A stretch of DNA of 64,000 nt from Acidobacteriota bacterium (lineage in GTDB: Bacteria; Acidobacteriota; Terriglobia; Bryobacterales; Bryobacteraceae): positions 310,001 through 374,000 of the forward strand of contig JACPNQ010000043.1 of assembly GCA_016185425.1 (NCBI GenBank), in the 5' to 3' direction. The first letter of the stretch is position 1. Each line of letters begins with the position of its first letter. This document shows, in pieces, positions 57,301-64,000 of this stretch. Both the position numbers and the translations under genes were made by a program. The notes under the pieces were generated by a model. That model saw only the letters and a program-made list of their open reading frames with translations. It was not told the origin of the DNA and did not search any database.

Positions 57301-58106
57301 CGAAAACCGGCCAGACTCCGGGGAACATCTCCATTCGGGCAACACCAAATGGTTTGCAGGACGGGTTGTATCGAGGGCAGCTCATCGTCCGCAGCGAGTC
57401 GACCGTCAATGAATTAGCTATTTCTGTGGCATTAACTGTGGCGCCGAGCGGTCCGCTTATCACGCGGGCGGGGCTAGTGAGCGCGGCGGCGTTGGAAGCG
57501 ACGACTATCGTTCCTAACCAGATTCTGAGTCTGTTCGGCAGCGCGCTACAGTGTGCTAGCACGCCAACAGTCTCGGTCGGTGGACTACCGGCAACGGTTC
57601 TGGCGGTGACAGCAGGACAAGTGAATTTTTCCACGCCACAGCAGCTTGCCGGGGGCGCCCAATTGATTGTGTACAATTGTGCGAACTCCGAATCGGCGCA
57701 ACTGACTTTTGGCAGCGGCTCCGCGGCGCCGGCGCTATTTACGGCTAACAGTTCAGGGCGTGGACAGGCCGCTGCGATCAACGACGATGGATCGCTTAAC
57801 GGGCCCGCGAGCGCGGCGTCTGCCGGCGGTGTGATTCAGTTATTCGGCAGCGGGTTTGGGGAATATGAGTCACCGGGAGACGACGGACTTGTCCGGCTGA
57901 GAGGAGAAGTACGTGCGGCTGTGGGCGGTGTGCCGGCGCGGGTAAGCTTTGCAGGACAGGCACCGGGGGCAACGAACGGGCTGCAACAGATTAACTTGAT
58001 TCTGAATCGGTCGACTCCAGCGGGAGATGCGGTTTCGCTTGAGGTCGCTGTGGGGAACAACAAGATTCAGAGTGGTGTAACTATTGCCGTTCAGGGGGCC
58101 CAATAG
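54324..58106 (+). CDS. Large secreted SBBP-repeat / BACON / TIGR03437 protein
   Basis: 1260 residues, signal peptide MVRLTCLLLCVLAPVAA. Residues 18-200 form the N-terminal domain that opens SBBP-repeat proteins (FEENRGQFPPNVRF; DAVVYFQGDQFEFDF). SBBP propeller-like repeats follow at about 203-640, each with a strand such as FSTYLGGIGSDEAHAVAIG, TYVGGNSGDYGYALAVDSEKNVYLGG or TYIGGSGYDYATK. Three or four Ig-like BACON-type modules span 655-1040 (GGGWLKVTPTNGTTT; GGSWLRISPAQFATPGTLTVS; LAWTALVDESWVSIL). The last 210 residues (AALEATTIVPNQILSLFG to the end) are the Solibacter C-terminal domain TIGR03437. A surface-attached or matrix protein is likely. Confidence 0.9.
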   Translation: MVRLTCLLLCVLAPVAALEFEENRGQFPPNVRFSARSGENAILIESHGMFFQRAQDWLRLEFADTAPGFVAAGEARRAGLVHYLTKGIHAGTFERIRMARIYPGIDAVVYFQGDQFEFDFEVAPGANPDAIHIALSSNRRWQLPSDGGIEGGGIRVGVPIAHQSAGERTRQVGARFVQDGRYVRLQLDAYEQTLRLVIDPLVTFARYTGGKGRHNFLATAVDDQGNSYTGGTVVTLPNSLQTSSRLIAETGQIFVTKFDPAGRKLYTTYIAGVPNPPGSTNIIYSMAATPDGQLVIAGGIEETSEMPLSNAAQPRHGGSRDGFLMKLNSNGSDVIFSTYLGGIGSDEAHAVAIGPAGEIVVTGYTSSTAFPSVAGNGSTFMPDLDLFLAKYSAGGQLMFSTLFAAKLQPPPATSPLFLNTKIRNATSIAMDKDGEIYVGGYIVTESFVQIIGGEGPLGSPPAAEAFAAKLDPSGKRVLWTTYVGGNSGDYGYALAVDSEKNVYLGGTTASVDFPVKNAFQPKFGGGRADGFLTKLNTFGQVEFATYIGGEQYDIVTSLMAFAGGISAAGDTESLRFPLRNAIRATPQQGEAFYSRVSSDGSQLLFSTYIGGSGYDYATKAAASEDGSVAMAMLTGSTDITGIDAASQVDPSTDVVLLRLRTPITARPAQVALSRGADSQTVVLDTKTGQAYSATVTTTEGGGWLKVTPTNGTTTSATTLTVSTRADAVEQLATGVYRGTVIVHTGEGGVLRIPVTIEIPAQLKFTPERIEITAGFGASMPQELTVAVSSGVTATQLSATATMDGGGSWLRISPAQFATPGTLTVSASPNSLAVGTYTGTVTLRSGTAVAATVPVRLRIVAATANPATVRASANRKDVNVEVTFAAGLAWTALVDESWVSILSGAAGSGPGVIQLRIAENTTGRDRTATLRAGSVVVPIAQAGPLQLSTPARELGFRLDRDLPRTLTQSVAVTSGEASVEIEAASSESWLDVQTKTGQTPGNISIRATPNGLQDGLYRGQLIVRSESTVNELAISVALTVAPSGPLITRAGLVSAAALEATTIVPNQILSLFGSALQCASTPTVSVGGLPATVLAVTAGQVNFSTPQQLAGGAQLIVYNCANSESAQLTFGSGSAAPALFTANSSGRGQAAAINDDGSLNGPASAASAGGVIQLFGSGFGEYESPGDDGLVRLRGEVRAAVGGVPARVSFAGQAPGATNGLQQINLILNRSTPAGDAVSLEVAVGNNKIQSGVTIAVQGAQ

Positions 58107-58115
58107 CTGACTGCT

Positions 58116-59231
58116 ATGAGCTTTCTAGATTGCCAAATGGCTCTGTGGCTGATGAGCGGGTTGGCGATTTTGGCGGCGGAGTTGCGGCCGGGGGTATTTG
58201 GGGGGCGTGTGGTGGACGAGCTACCGCTGCCGCTGCGGGGATACACGGTGTATTTCATAGGGGAATTACATGGGATTGCGGAGAATGAGGAGTTTCAGCT
58301 CGCCTATTTAAAGCGGCTGCGCGCGGCAGGGTTGCGGGATGTGGCGATTGAGGAAGATGGCGTCTATGAAGAGGCTGCGCAGGCGTTTGTCAGCGGCCGT
58401 TCGGGTGCGCTGCCCCAGCAGCTTTGTCTGCGGGCCGGGATTTTGCAGGGAATTCGGGATCTGAATTCGACGCTCGGCGATGGGGAGCGAGTGCGAGTAC
58501 ACCTCACCGACATCGACTCGCCGGCTGTGGCGATCCGGCAGCACCTGATGGCGATTCAGCAGAAATTGCAGGCGGACCGGGTGAAGGTTCCGACTGAGGG
58601 AAAGATCCAAAAGGCGGGCTTGCAAGCTGTTGCGCGGTTGCGGCGTCTGACGAGGGATGGGGCGGTGCTGGCGGAATTGCGCACGATTGCGTTGTCGATT
58701 CAGGCACTGCGCGATGGCCTGGAAGTGGATGTTGGTCCGCCCAAGGGGAGCCCGTATCTCGACAGCCGAGAGGAGGCGATCGCCGGGAACATCCTGGCTC
58801 TGTTGCGCACACAGGATGTGCGATCGCTACTGGTGCTGTATGGAGCGGACCATGTGTCGCGGCGTGCGCGGAGGGATGGCGGGCCGGACCGGGATCAACC
58901 TTTTCGGCCAGCGGCGCTGCGCCTACAGGAGGCGGGTGTGAAGGCCTATTCGGTGGTGACGTTTCCGTTACAGGGGCGGTCGCTGTGGCGCGGACAGGCC
59001 GACGAATTTCCGTGGACCGCGGCGGATGGAAGGCTGGCGTTGGGAGAAGGGCTGGAACGGGTGGTTGCGGCGGCGGTGGAAGCGCGGTACTTCTGGGTGG
59101 ATCGGGAGAGAGAACGCGTGCGGCTGCCGAGCCAGGATGTGTCGAGCATGGCGGTGGACGGGTTTGTGCTGTTTCCATCCGCACGGCCAATGAGGAATTA
59201 TTGTGATGGCGGTGGAAAGCGGAAAGAGTAA
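58116..59231 (+). CDS. Secreted EreA/ChaN/TIKI-clan-like protein
   Basis: 371 residues; the start may be ATG 58116 or ATG 58137, the latter giving a cleaner signal peptide (MALWLMSGLAILAA). The motif YFIGELHGIAENEEFQ (about 48-63), followed by a strand and VAIEEDG, and the late LVLYGADHVSRRAR (about 244-257) match the paired GExH ... GxxH pattern shared by erythromycin-esterase-like and ChaN-like heme-binding proteins. Assignment to the clan is by these two motifs only. Codons are strongly G-rich. It lies 9 bases after the TIGR03437 gene, so co-transcription is likely. Confidence 0.6.
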   Translation: MSFLDCQMALWLMSGLAILAAELRPGVFGGRVVDELPLPLRGYTVYFIGELHGIAENEEFQLAYLKRLRAAGLRDVAIEEDGVYEEAAQAFVSGRSGALPQQLCLRAGILQGIRDLNSTLGDGERVRVHLTDIDSPAVAIRQHLMAIQQKLQADRVKVPTEGKIQKAGLQAVARLRRLTRDGAVLAELRTIALSIQALRDGLEVDVGPPKGSPYLDSREEAIAGNILALLRTQDVRSLLVLYGADHVSRRARRDGGPDRDQPFRPAALRLQEAGVKAYSVVTFPLQGRSLWRGQADEFPWTAADGRLALGEGLERVVAAAVEARYFWVDRERERVRLPSQDVSSMAVDGFVLFPSARPMRNYCDGGGKRKE

Positions 59232-59545
59232 CCGGCTACCTCGGGGCAGCCCCAGCGCCAAGCACGGGACTGCTTCCGAGGTCCGTCTGCGCTCCCGAAC
59301 ACCCCAAAGCGAGAACAGTGTCCGCGAACGCTTTCCTTGAGAACTTTTCGGGTCGCCGCCACCACAGCCAGTCCCCCCCGCAAGTTGCCGGGAGCTATGG
59401 TGAATCAACGGCCCGAAGGAAGATAATGGCCCGATTGACCCGGCGCGTCCATGAATCGGGACCAATTCTTCGTATAACCTGATAAGACATTGATTATAAA
59501 TAGAATCTTTGTTGTTCTGTACTGCTGTACAGATCTGTTTTCCCG
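59232..59545. other. Intergenic region between convergent genes
   Basis: 314 bases; no gene is supported. The right third (about 59475-59545) is clearly more AT-rich than its surroundings and ends with a small hairpin CTGTAC (59517-59522) / GTACAG (59527-59532) followed by ATCTGTTTT on the plus strand, which might act as a weak terminator for the gene at 58116. Confidence 0.4.
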
Positions 59546-61627
59546 CTAGTGGCGAAGGGCAGACTGCCAGTTGAGGAAAACAGTTAGCTCGTTGCGGCCG
59601 TGACCCTCCGCAGTCACCATCATCAGGAAGCGATCCCCTTGCGGCCCGACTTCGAAATGGCGGCCAGGAAGTGGATGCGGGAAGAGTCTTTTCGGTTTGG
59701 ACGATTCGAATTTGCCAGGTCTTCCGAGAACGGGAACCGCCATCATTTGCCCGTCACTGGACTCGTAGAAGATCTCCCGTCCATCGTTGCTCCATCGGGG
59801 GTAGGCGCCCCCGGCAGTGGAGATCTGCCATTTGCCTTCGGCTGCGGGGAAACTAGTGACGTAAACCTCGTTTTTTCCGGACTCGTCGGAGACGTAGACA
59901 ACCCAGTGGCCATCGGGGGAGAAGCGCGGGGAGTCTTCGCTGAAAGGCGTTCGGAGGAACACCCGGGGCTTCGATTCGCCGGCGAGCGGGAGGAGCCAGA
60001 GGTCTAGCTTGGATTGGGGATTGACTTCGCAATAGATGAGGAACTTGCCGTCGCGGGACCAATCGTAGGGGTACTGGTCGAATTCGGCATCGACGAGCCG
60101 CTGTTCCGGACCGCCGGAGGCTTTGCGGGAATAGAGCCCGATCTTCCCATCGCGGTCACCACTGTAGGCGAACTGTGTGCCGTCGGGCGACCAGACGGGC
60201 CAGCCGCTTCCGTCCTTCTCAAAGGTTGCACGAGTTTGGACGTTGCGCTCGAAGCCGTAAACCCAGAGCGCGCGAACCATGCCCCGCTCAATGAGAGCGC
60301 GGCGGCCATCGGCGGAGAGACGGACGGAGCGGATCCAGTCAGGCTCGGCGACGAAGCCTGCGATAGTTCCATCGCGGCGTACCCAGGCGAGACGAGATTT
60401 GACAGTGGTGCCGGGGCCATAGAGGAGTGTGCCGTTTGCGGAGAGCGAGAGATCGGCGTAGCGCCAACCGTCGGTGAAGCCGACGTCTTCCGCGACCGGT
60501 GCGGCCTCGCCAGTGAGTTTGGCGGCGGCGGGATCGAAAGGCTGGGCGACTAGTGTGGTCCCTTTGAGCCAGAGAAGGTAGCCGGGATGTCCGTTGTGTG
60601 GAGGCGCATAGAGACCGCCGCTGTTGGCGTTGTTGACAAGGGATGAAGCGCCGCCATTAGAGATTTCTATGCCGCGTGCGGTGTTGTTGTAGTAGAGAAA
60701 ACGATCGGTGCCGGGGATCGGGTAGGGCCAAGCGCTCCCGCGGGGCCCGGCAGGAGCCGCGGAGGAGACGGCACCGCCGGTGGCCTTGACTCGCTGGATA
60801 GGGTTGCCGGTGCCGTTGGCGAAGAGAATGTCACCGTTCTCCATCCAGGCGCCGCGTGTGGGACGGACGACGGAGGCGAGGTCGGCGGGGAGGCCGCCGG
60901 AAAGATCGATTCGATGGAGTTGACCGGCCGCAAGAAATCCGATGGCGTGGCCATCGGGGGACCAAAAGGGAAGGATGGCGTTTTCGGTGCCGGGAAGTTC
61001 GCGCGCGCCGGAAGAGTTGATGCCACGGACCCAGAGCATTTGTTTACCGTCACGACTGCCCGCGAAGACGATCATGCGCCCGTCAGGGGAGATGGCGCTG
61101 CCGCCACGGATGCCGGGGCGGAGTTCTACGCCGGCTGGCGGAGTGATGCTGAGGCGCATTGGGGGGGCTGGCGATGGATTTGTGAAGTGGGGCGCGAACC
61201 AGCCGAGAGCGGCGCCAGCGAGGAGGGCCATAACAACGATGGGCTTCCGGTTTTTGGGTTGCGGAACTTCCGCCGGTTGGAGTTCCAGGGGAGTGTGATG
61301 GACCGGAGCAATGAATCGGTAGCCCTGGCGGGGGACCGTTTCGACGAAGCGGGGATTGCGGGCTTCGTCGCCGAGGACCTGGCGGATTTTTTGAATGGCG
61401 GTGTTGAGGCCGTCGTCGAATTCGACGAAGGTTTCGTTGGGCCAGAGGAGCTGCTGCAGTTCTTCGCGGGTGCGGAGTTCGTTAGGGCGCTCGAGGAGCA
61501 GGGTGAGGAGGCGGAGGGGTTGCTCCTGGAGGTGGATTTCGCGGCCTGCCTTACGGATTTGGCGGGCGGCGAGGTCAACCTCGAAGACACCGAAGCGGTA
61601 GAGGGCTGGGGGATTCGGAGCCTGCAC
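59546..61627 (-). CDS. Winged-helix / transmembrane / PD40-propeller regulator
   Basis: 693 residues. The N-terminal OmpR-type winged helix is at about 9-108 (YRFGVFEVDLAARQIRKAGREI; LTLLLERPNELRTREELQQLLWP; FDDGLNTAIQKIRQVLGD; FVETVPRQGYRFIAPV), as in CadC. One membrane helix follows at about 128-145 (PIVVMALLAGAALGWFAP). The rest is a PD40/TolB propeller with repeats GSAISPDGRMIVFAGSRDG, LPFWSPDGHAIGFLA, WPVWSPDGTQFAYSGDRDG and DSPRFSPDGHWVVYVSDESG. Likely a membrane-bound transcription regulator sensing an envelope signal. It differs from the HTH-PD40 gene at 24.8 kb in the DNA-binding module but shares the design. Confidence 0.88.
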   Translation of the reverse strand: MQAPNPPALYRFGVFEVDLAARQIRKAGREIHLQEQPLRLLTLLLERPNELRTREELQQLLWPNETFVEFDDGLNTAIQKIRQVLGDEARNPRFVETVPRQGYRFIAPVHHTPLELQPAEVPQPKNRKPIVVMALLAGAALGWFAPHFTNPSPAPPMRLSITPPAGVELRPGIRGGSAISPDGRMIVFAGSRDGKQMLWVRGINSSGARELPGTENAILPFWSPDGHAIGFLAAGQLHRIDLSGGLPADLASVVRPTRGAWMENGDILFANGTGNPIQRVKATGGAVSSAAPAGPRGSAWPYPIPGTDRFLYYNNTARGIEISNGGASSLVNNANSGGLYAPPHNGHPGYLLWLKGTTLVAQPFDPAAAKLTGEAAPVAEDVGFTDGWRYADLSLSANGTLLYGPGTTVKSRLAWVRRDGTIAGFVAEPDWIRSVRLSADGRRALIERGMVRALWVYGFERNVQTRATFEKDGSGWPVWSPDGTQFAYSGDRDGKIGLYSRKASGGPEQRLVDAEFDQYPYDWSRDGKFLIYCEVNPQSKLDLWLLPLAGESKPRVFLRTPFSEDSPRFSPDGHWVVYVSDESGKNEVYVTSFPAAEGKWQISTAGGAYPRWSNDGREIFYESSDGQMMAVPVLGRPGKFESSKPKRLFPHPLPGRHFEVGPQGDRFLMMVTAEGHGRNELTVFLNWQSALRH

Positions 61628-62063
61628 GGGAACTCATCATACTTGAGCGGCGCGAGGCGAACAATGTGCGGATGTTAAGATCTCTTCGCCATCTGCCATT
61701 CTGAACCGGGGCAACTTCATCGCCGCCGTGAGTCGAAGGAGCCTCGGCTCATCCAGAATTCGGTCGAATGCGGCATCGCGTTTGACGTAGATCAACTCCG
61801 GTTCCTGGGGCTCGAAAGCGCTTTCCCGGCGCGCGCGCCAATAGCCGGCTGGCCCGGGGGATTGGCGTTGGCGGGCTGCCCGCTTCCGTCGCATCGTCGA
61901 AACGGCCCACGGCCTCATGCTCCCAGTCGAGGAACATATGAGCGAGCTGACTTTGCGGGTCGAGGCGATGTTGCGGCTGGCATGGCTGGCGTTCCATTGA
62001 GCGCCGCGTGGGTAACTGGATCCCAAGTGAAGATACCCCTCCAATGCGAAGTATCGGGAACAA
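61628..62063 (-). pseudogene. Decayed TPR-protein C-terminus in two frames
   Basis: The 436-base gap has no intact gene. On the minus strand one frame reads RLDPQSQLAHMFLDWEHEAVGRFDDATEAG, like the 'LAxMYLDWDxxxAExEFRRAIELNP' TPR of acidobacterial winged-helix and kinase proteins. A second frame, about 61.7 kb, reads ELIYVKRDAAFDRILDEPRLLRLTAAMKLP, which matches the terminal 'xLKVDPxFDPLRxDPRFxxLLRRMxLP' stretch. The two parts belong together in the family but are frame-shifted and shortened here, so this is a remnant. Confidence 0.5.
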
Positions 62064-62972
62064 TCATCGAGTCACCGGTTCGTAGACGACGTAGGCGAAC
62101 TGGCTGGAATCCGGCGACCAGGAGTTGACGTTAATCGTGCCCTGGCCACCGAAGAATGTGGTGAGGATTTTGTGCTTGCCGTTCTTTTTGCAGAGCCGGA
62201 GCGCCATGCCGGGCATGCGGCCGTTGTGGCCGGGAGTTCCTTTGGGGAACGAGAGAAAGATCATCCGCTTGCCGTTGGGAGAGAAATGCGGGAACCAGTC
62301 TTCCCACTCGTCGTTCGTAATCCGCTCGGCTTTGGCGTCGGCAGGGCCGGCGCCTTCGGCGGGCATGCGCCAGATATCCCAGCCGCCGGAACGGTTCGAG
62401 TTGAAATAGATCCACTTGCCGTCGGGAGTGTATTCGGGTCCGTCGTCGTAAGCGCCTTTCGAGGTCAGGCGCTCTTCCGGGCCGCCGGCGGCTGCGACAC
62501 GGAAGAGCTCATACTTCCCTTCCCGCTGGCCGACGAAGGCGAGCCACTTGCCGTCGGGCGACCAACCGTGGAAGTAGCTGGGGGCGAGAGGTGTACGGAG
62601 CTGCACATCGGCGCCGTCGGCCCCGGCGACGAAGACCTGCGATTGGCGGGACTGCGGACTGGAGGCGCTGAAGGCGAGTCTGGCGCCGTCTTTCGAGAGG
62701 TCGTGATCGTTGTTGCAACGGTAGTCGCCGACGTTGATCTTTTCGAGAGCACCGCCGGCAATGGGGAGTTTGTAGAGATTGCCGCCGGTGTTGACGAGGA
62801 GGAACTTTCCATCGCGGGTCCAGTTGGGGGCTTCGATGATTCCATCACCCCGATGGACTTCGCGGGACTTGTGGGTTTTGAAGTCGTAAATAGTGATGTG
62901 GCTGCGGAAGTTGGTTTGCGGCTGAGCCGCGGCCGCGAGACTAAGCAGGATTGTGGCAGAGATTGCATTCAT
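62064..62972 (-). CDS. Secreted TolB/PD40-propeller protein
   Basis: 302 residues with a signal peptide (MNAISATILLSLAAAAQ). At least five PD40 blades are visible: EAPNWTRDGKFLLVNTGGNLY, DHDLSKDGARLAFSASS, HGWSPDGKWLAFVGQREG, GPEYTPDGKWIYFNSNRSGGWDIWRM and FPHFSPNGKRMIFLSF. The last pattern (YFNSNRSGGWDIWRM) is common in WD40-like exported hydrolase partners of the TolB class. There is no DNA-binding or membrane domain, in contrast to the neighbour at 59.5 kb. Its ATG lies inside the end of the cytochrome gene (32-base overlap), suggesting coupled translation. Confidence 0.85.
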   Translation of the reverse strand: MNAISATILLSLAAAAQPQTNFRSHITIYDFKTHKSREVHRGDGIIEAPNWTRDGKFLLVNTGGNLYKLPIAGGALEKINVGDYRCNNDHDLSKDGARLAFSASSPQSRQSQVFVAGADGADVQLRTPLAPSYFHGWSPDGKWLAFVGQREGKYELFRVAAAGGPEERLTSKGAYDDGPEYTPDGKWIYFNSNRSGGWDIWRMPAEGAGPADAKAERITNDEWEDWFPHFSPNGKRMIFLSFPKGTPGHNGRMPGMALRLCKKNGKHKILTTFFGGQGTINVNSWSPDSSQFAYVVYEPVTR

Positions 62973-63399
62973 TGGAGGCCTTATGTTCGTCGTGGCAGGT
63001 CATGCAGGAGTTCATGTCGATGGGTTTTTCCTTGATCATCACGTCCTTGGCGGCGACATCGCCATGGCAACGGCCGCACTTTGCCGCCGAGCCATGGATT
63101 TTGTGTGAGAACCAGACGTAGGCGGGAAGCTTGTAGACGCGGACCCAGGGCACGGCCTCCTTTTTCCTGGCGAATTCGGCGAGTTTCTGAATCGCCGCGC
63201 TTTCCTTCTTCACAGAGACGTGGCAGGTCATGCATTTTGACTCGGCGGGGAAGGTGGCGGCTTCGCCTTTGCCGGGCATTGTGTGACAGCCGGTGCATTC
63301 CAGGCCAAGGGCGAGATGCTTCTTGTGGCTATAGGGAATGGGCTGCTCGGCCGCGCTGAGGAGAAACAGACTAAGGCAGAGCAAACGCAACGTAGGCAT
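62941..63399 (-). CDS. Secreted pentaheme cytochrome c (c3/c7-like)
   Basis: 152 residues, signal peptide MPTLRLLCLSLFLLSAA. Five CxxCH heme sites: CTGCH, CMTCH, CGRCH, CMTCH and CNLCH, with free His in YSHKKHLA and WFSHKIHG positioned as distal ligands ahead of two sites. This is the pattern of class III-like multiheme cytochromes, which shuttle electrons in the periplasm. Its 5' end overlaps the upstream PQQ-propeller gene by 29 bases, so electrons from that enzyme are a reasonable source. Confidence 0.88.
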   Translation of the reverse strand: MPTLRLLCLSLFLLSAAEQPIPYSHKKHLALGLECTGCHTMPGKGEAATFPAESKCMTCHVSVKKESAAIQKLAEFARKKEAVPWVRVYKLPAYVWFSHKIHGSAAKCGRCHGDVAAKDVMIKEKPIDMNSCMTCHDEHKASNECNLCHNPA

Positions 63400-64000
63400 C
63401 TCCCGATTTTGTCGTCATGCGACCGCCGCCACCACAGGCGATGACGACGTATTGCTTGCCGTTGACACTATAGACAGCCGGTGTGGCATAACCGCCGGCG
63501 GGAAGTTTGTACTCAAAGAGCACCTGGCCACTGGATGCGTCGTAGGCGCGGAACATCTCGTCGCGCGTGGCGCCGATGAAGACGAGGCCCGCGGCCGTAA
63601 CTGATGGGCCGCCCATGTTTTCGGTGCCGACCTCCTTCGTTGTGGTGTCGTTCTTGCCGAAGATTTTCTGCCAGGTGAAGTCGCCTTTGTTGAGGTTGAT
63701 GGCGGTGAGGAGTCCCCACGGCGGTTTTGCGCCGGAGTTGCCGATCTCGTCGCGGATTTTGGTGTAGCCTTTGAGCGCATAAGGATACGGCGCGCCTGGG
63801 GCGGCATCGACGAGTTGGTGAACGGAGGCGACGTTTTGCGAATTGACGTAGAGATTGCCGTTGGGATCGGCCGCGGCGCCGCCCCAGAGTCCGCCTCCTA
63901 GCGTACCTGGCAGAACAACCGTGCCCTGACGGCTTGGCGGAATGAAGAGACCGCCGTTGCGCATGCCGGCGGTCTGTTTCGCAATTTGCGCTTTGATCTC
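63371..64000 (-). CDS. PQQ-dependent dehydrogenase-like propeller, 3' part only
   Basis: The frame runs into the right window edge, so only the last 209 residues or so are seen. Motifs of membrane or periplasmic quinoprotein glucose dehydrogenases are visible: GGGLWGGAAADPNGNLYVNSQ, PPWGLLTAINLNKGDFTWQKIFG, NMGGPSVTAAGLVFIGATRDEMFRAYDASSG and the end block ATPAVYSVNGKQYVVIACGGGG...GDAYVAFALP. Such enzymes oxidise sugars or alcohols with PQQ. Overlapping the cytochrome gene indicates an operon: dehydrogenase, cytochrome, propeller protein. Confidence 0.85.
   Translation of the reverse strand, partial: EIKAQIAKQTAGMRNGGLFIPPSRQGTVVLPGTLGGGLWGGAAADPNGNLYVNSQNVASVHQLVDAAPGAPYPYALKGYTKIRDEIGNSGAKPPWGLLTAINLNKGDFTWQKIFGKNDTTTKEVGTENMGGPSVTAAGLVFIGATRDEMFRAYDASSGQVLFEYKLPAGGYATPAVYSVNGKQYVVIACGGGGRMTTKSGDAYVAFALP

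Noticed and set aside
1..64000. tRNA, rRNA, CRISPR or insertion-sequence ends
   Set aside because: No T-loop-like GGTTCRANNCC in a cloverleaf setting, no evenly spaced short repeats with unique spacers, and no transposase motif with terminal inverted repeats were found by reading; a covariance-model search could still find a divergent RNA.

Overview
The window looks like chromosomal DNA of an acidobacterium of the Solibacter/Bryobacter type (order Bryobacterales). This is inferred from gene content, not from a marker gene. It is GC-rich and dense, and it carries several families typical of that group: a PadR regulator paired with a MacB-like 'ADOP' permease, a large secreted protein ending in the Solibacter C-terminal domain (TIGR03437), DNA-binding/PD40-propeller fusion proteins, a DUF1592/DUF1552 pair, many Tat-exported sugar oxidoreductases, and a Ser/Thr kinase fused to an ATPase and TPRs. 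I found no rRNA, tRNA, CRISPR array, intact insertion sequence or intact prophage.

Layout. 0-6.6 kb: end of a PQQ-type propeller gene, an SGNH-fold protein that lacks its catalytic Ser and His, three secreted proteins on the minus strand that share an ECF-sigma-like promoter element, a UPF0324 exporter, a secreted nitrilase-fold protein and a DinB-like protein. 6.6-12.6 kb: a carbohydrate/sugar-acid cluster (DSD1-like PLP enzyme, RraA-like aldolase, MDR dehydrogenase, SMP-30 lactonase, MFS transporter, SDR). 12.6-18.6 kb: kinase-ATPase-TPR regulator and a three-part NHEJ set (separate LigD polymerase and ligase proteins, Ku divergent). 18.8-21.9 kb: PadR + ADOP with a clear promoter and operator-like palindrome. 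22-29 kb: a patchy accessory region with TPR debris, a seven-repeat RCC1/PxKF protein behind a palindrome-rich leader, an HTH-PD40 protein, a broken AAA ATPase, and a two-gene module with a terminase-like RNase H nuclease. 29-32 kb: tandem Gfo/Idh/MocA oxidoreductases and a terminator. 32-37.6 kb: M14 peptidase, aguB-aguA (agmatine to putrescine) and rsgA. 37.6-41.9 kb: Gfo/Idh + enolase-superfamily pair, a decayed SRPBCC gene, a membrane TPR protein.

42.0-47.7 kb holds the most unusual locus: a 1324-residue protein without a signal peptide that joins an OmpA-like domain, a peptidoglycan-binding domain, a long beta-rich region, two Ala/Pro/Gln-rich insertions and a C-terminal metzincin active site. 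Two co-oriented paralogous helical proteins follow, one apparently cytoplasmic and one exported. A toxin/immunity or cargo/partner arrangement is a reasonable hypothesis, but no secretion machinery is visible here. 47.7-64 kb: WG-repeat fragment, Tat amine oxidase, membrane protein, DUF1552/DUF1592 pair, the TIGR03437 protein, an EreA/ChaN-like protein, a winged-helix PD40 protein, TPR debris, and an overlapping secreted PD40 / pentaheme cytochrome / PQQ-propeller run cut by the right edge.

Base composition also changes along the window: the plus strand is C-rich over G from about 12.6 kb into the 30s, whatever the gene direction, and G-rich on the right side, which hints at an old rearrangement.
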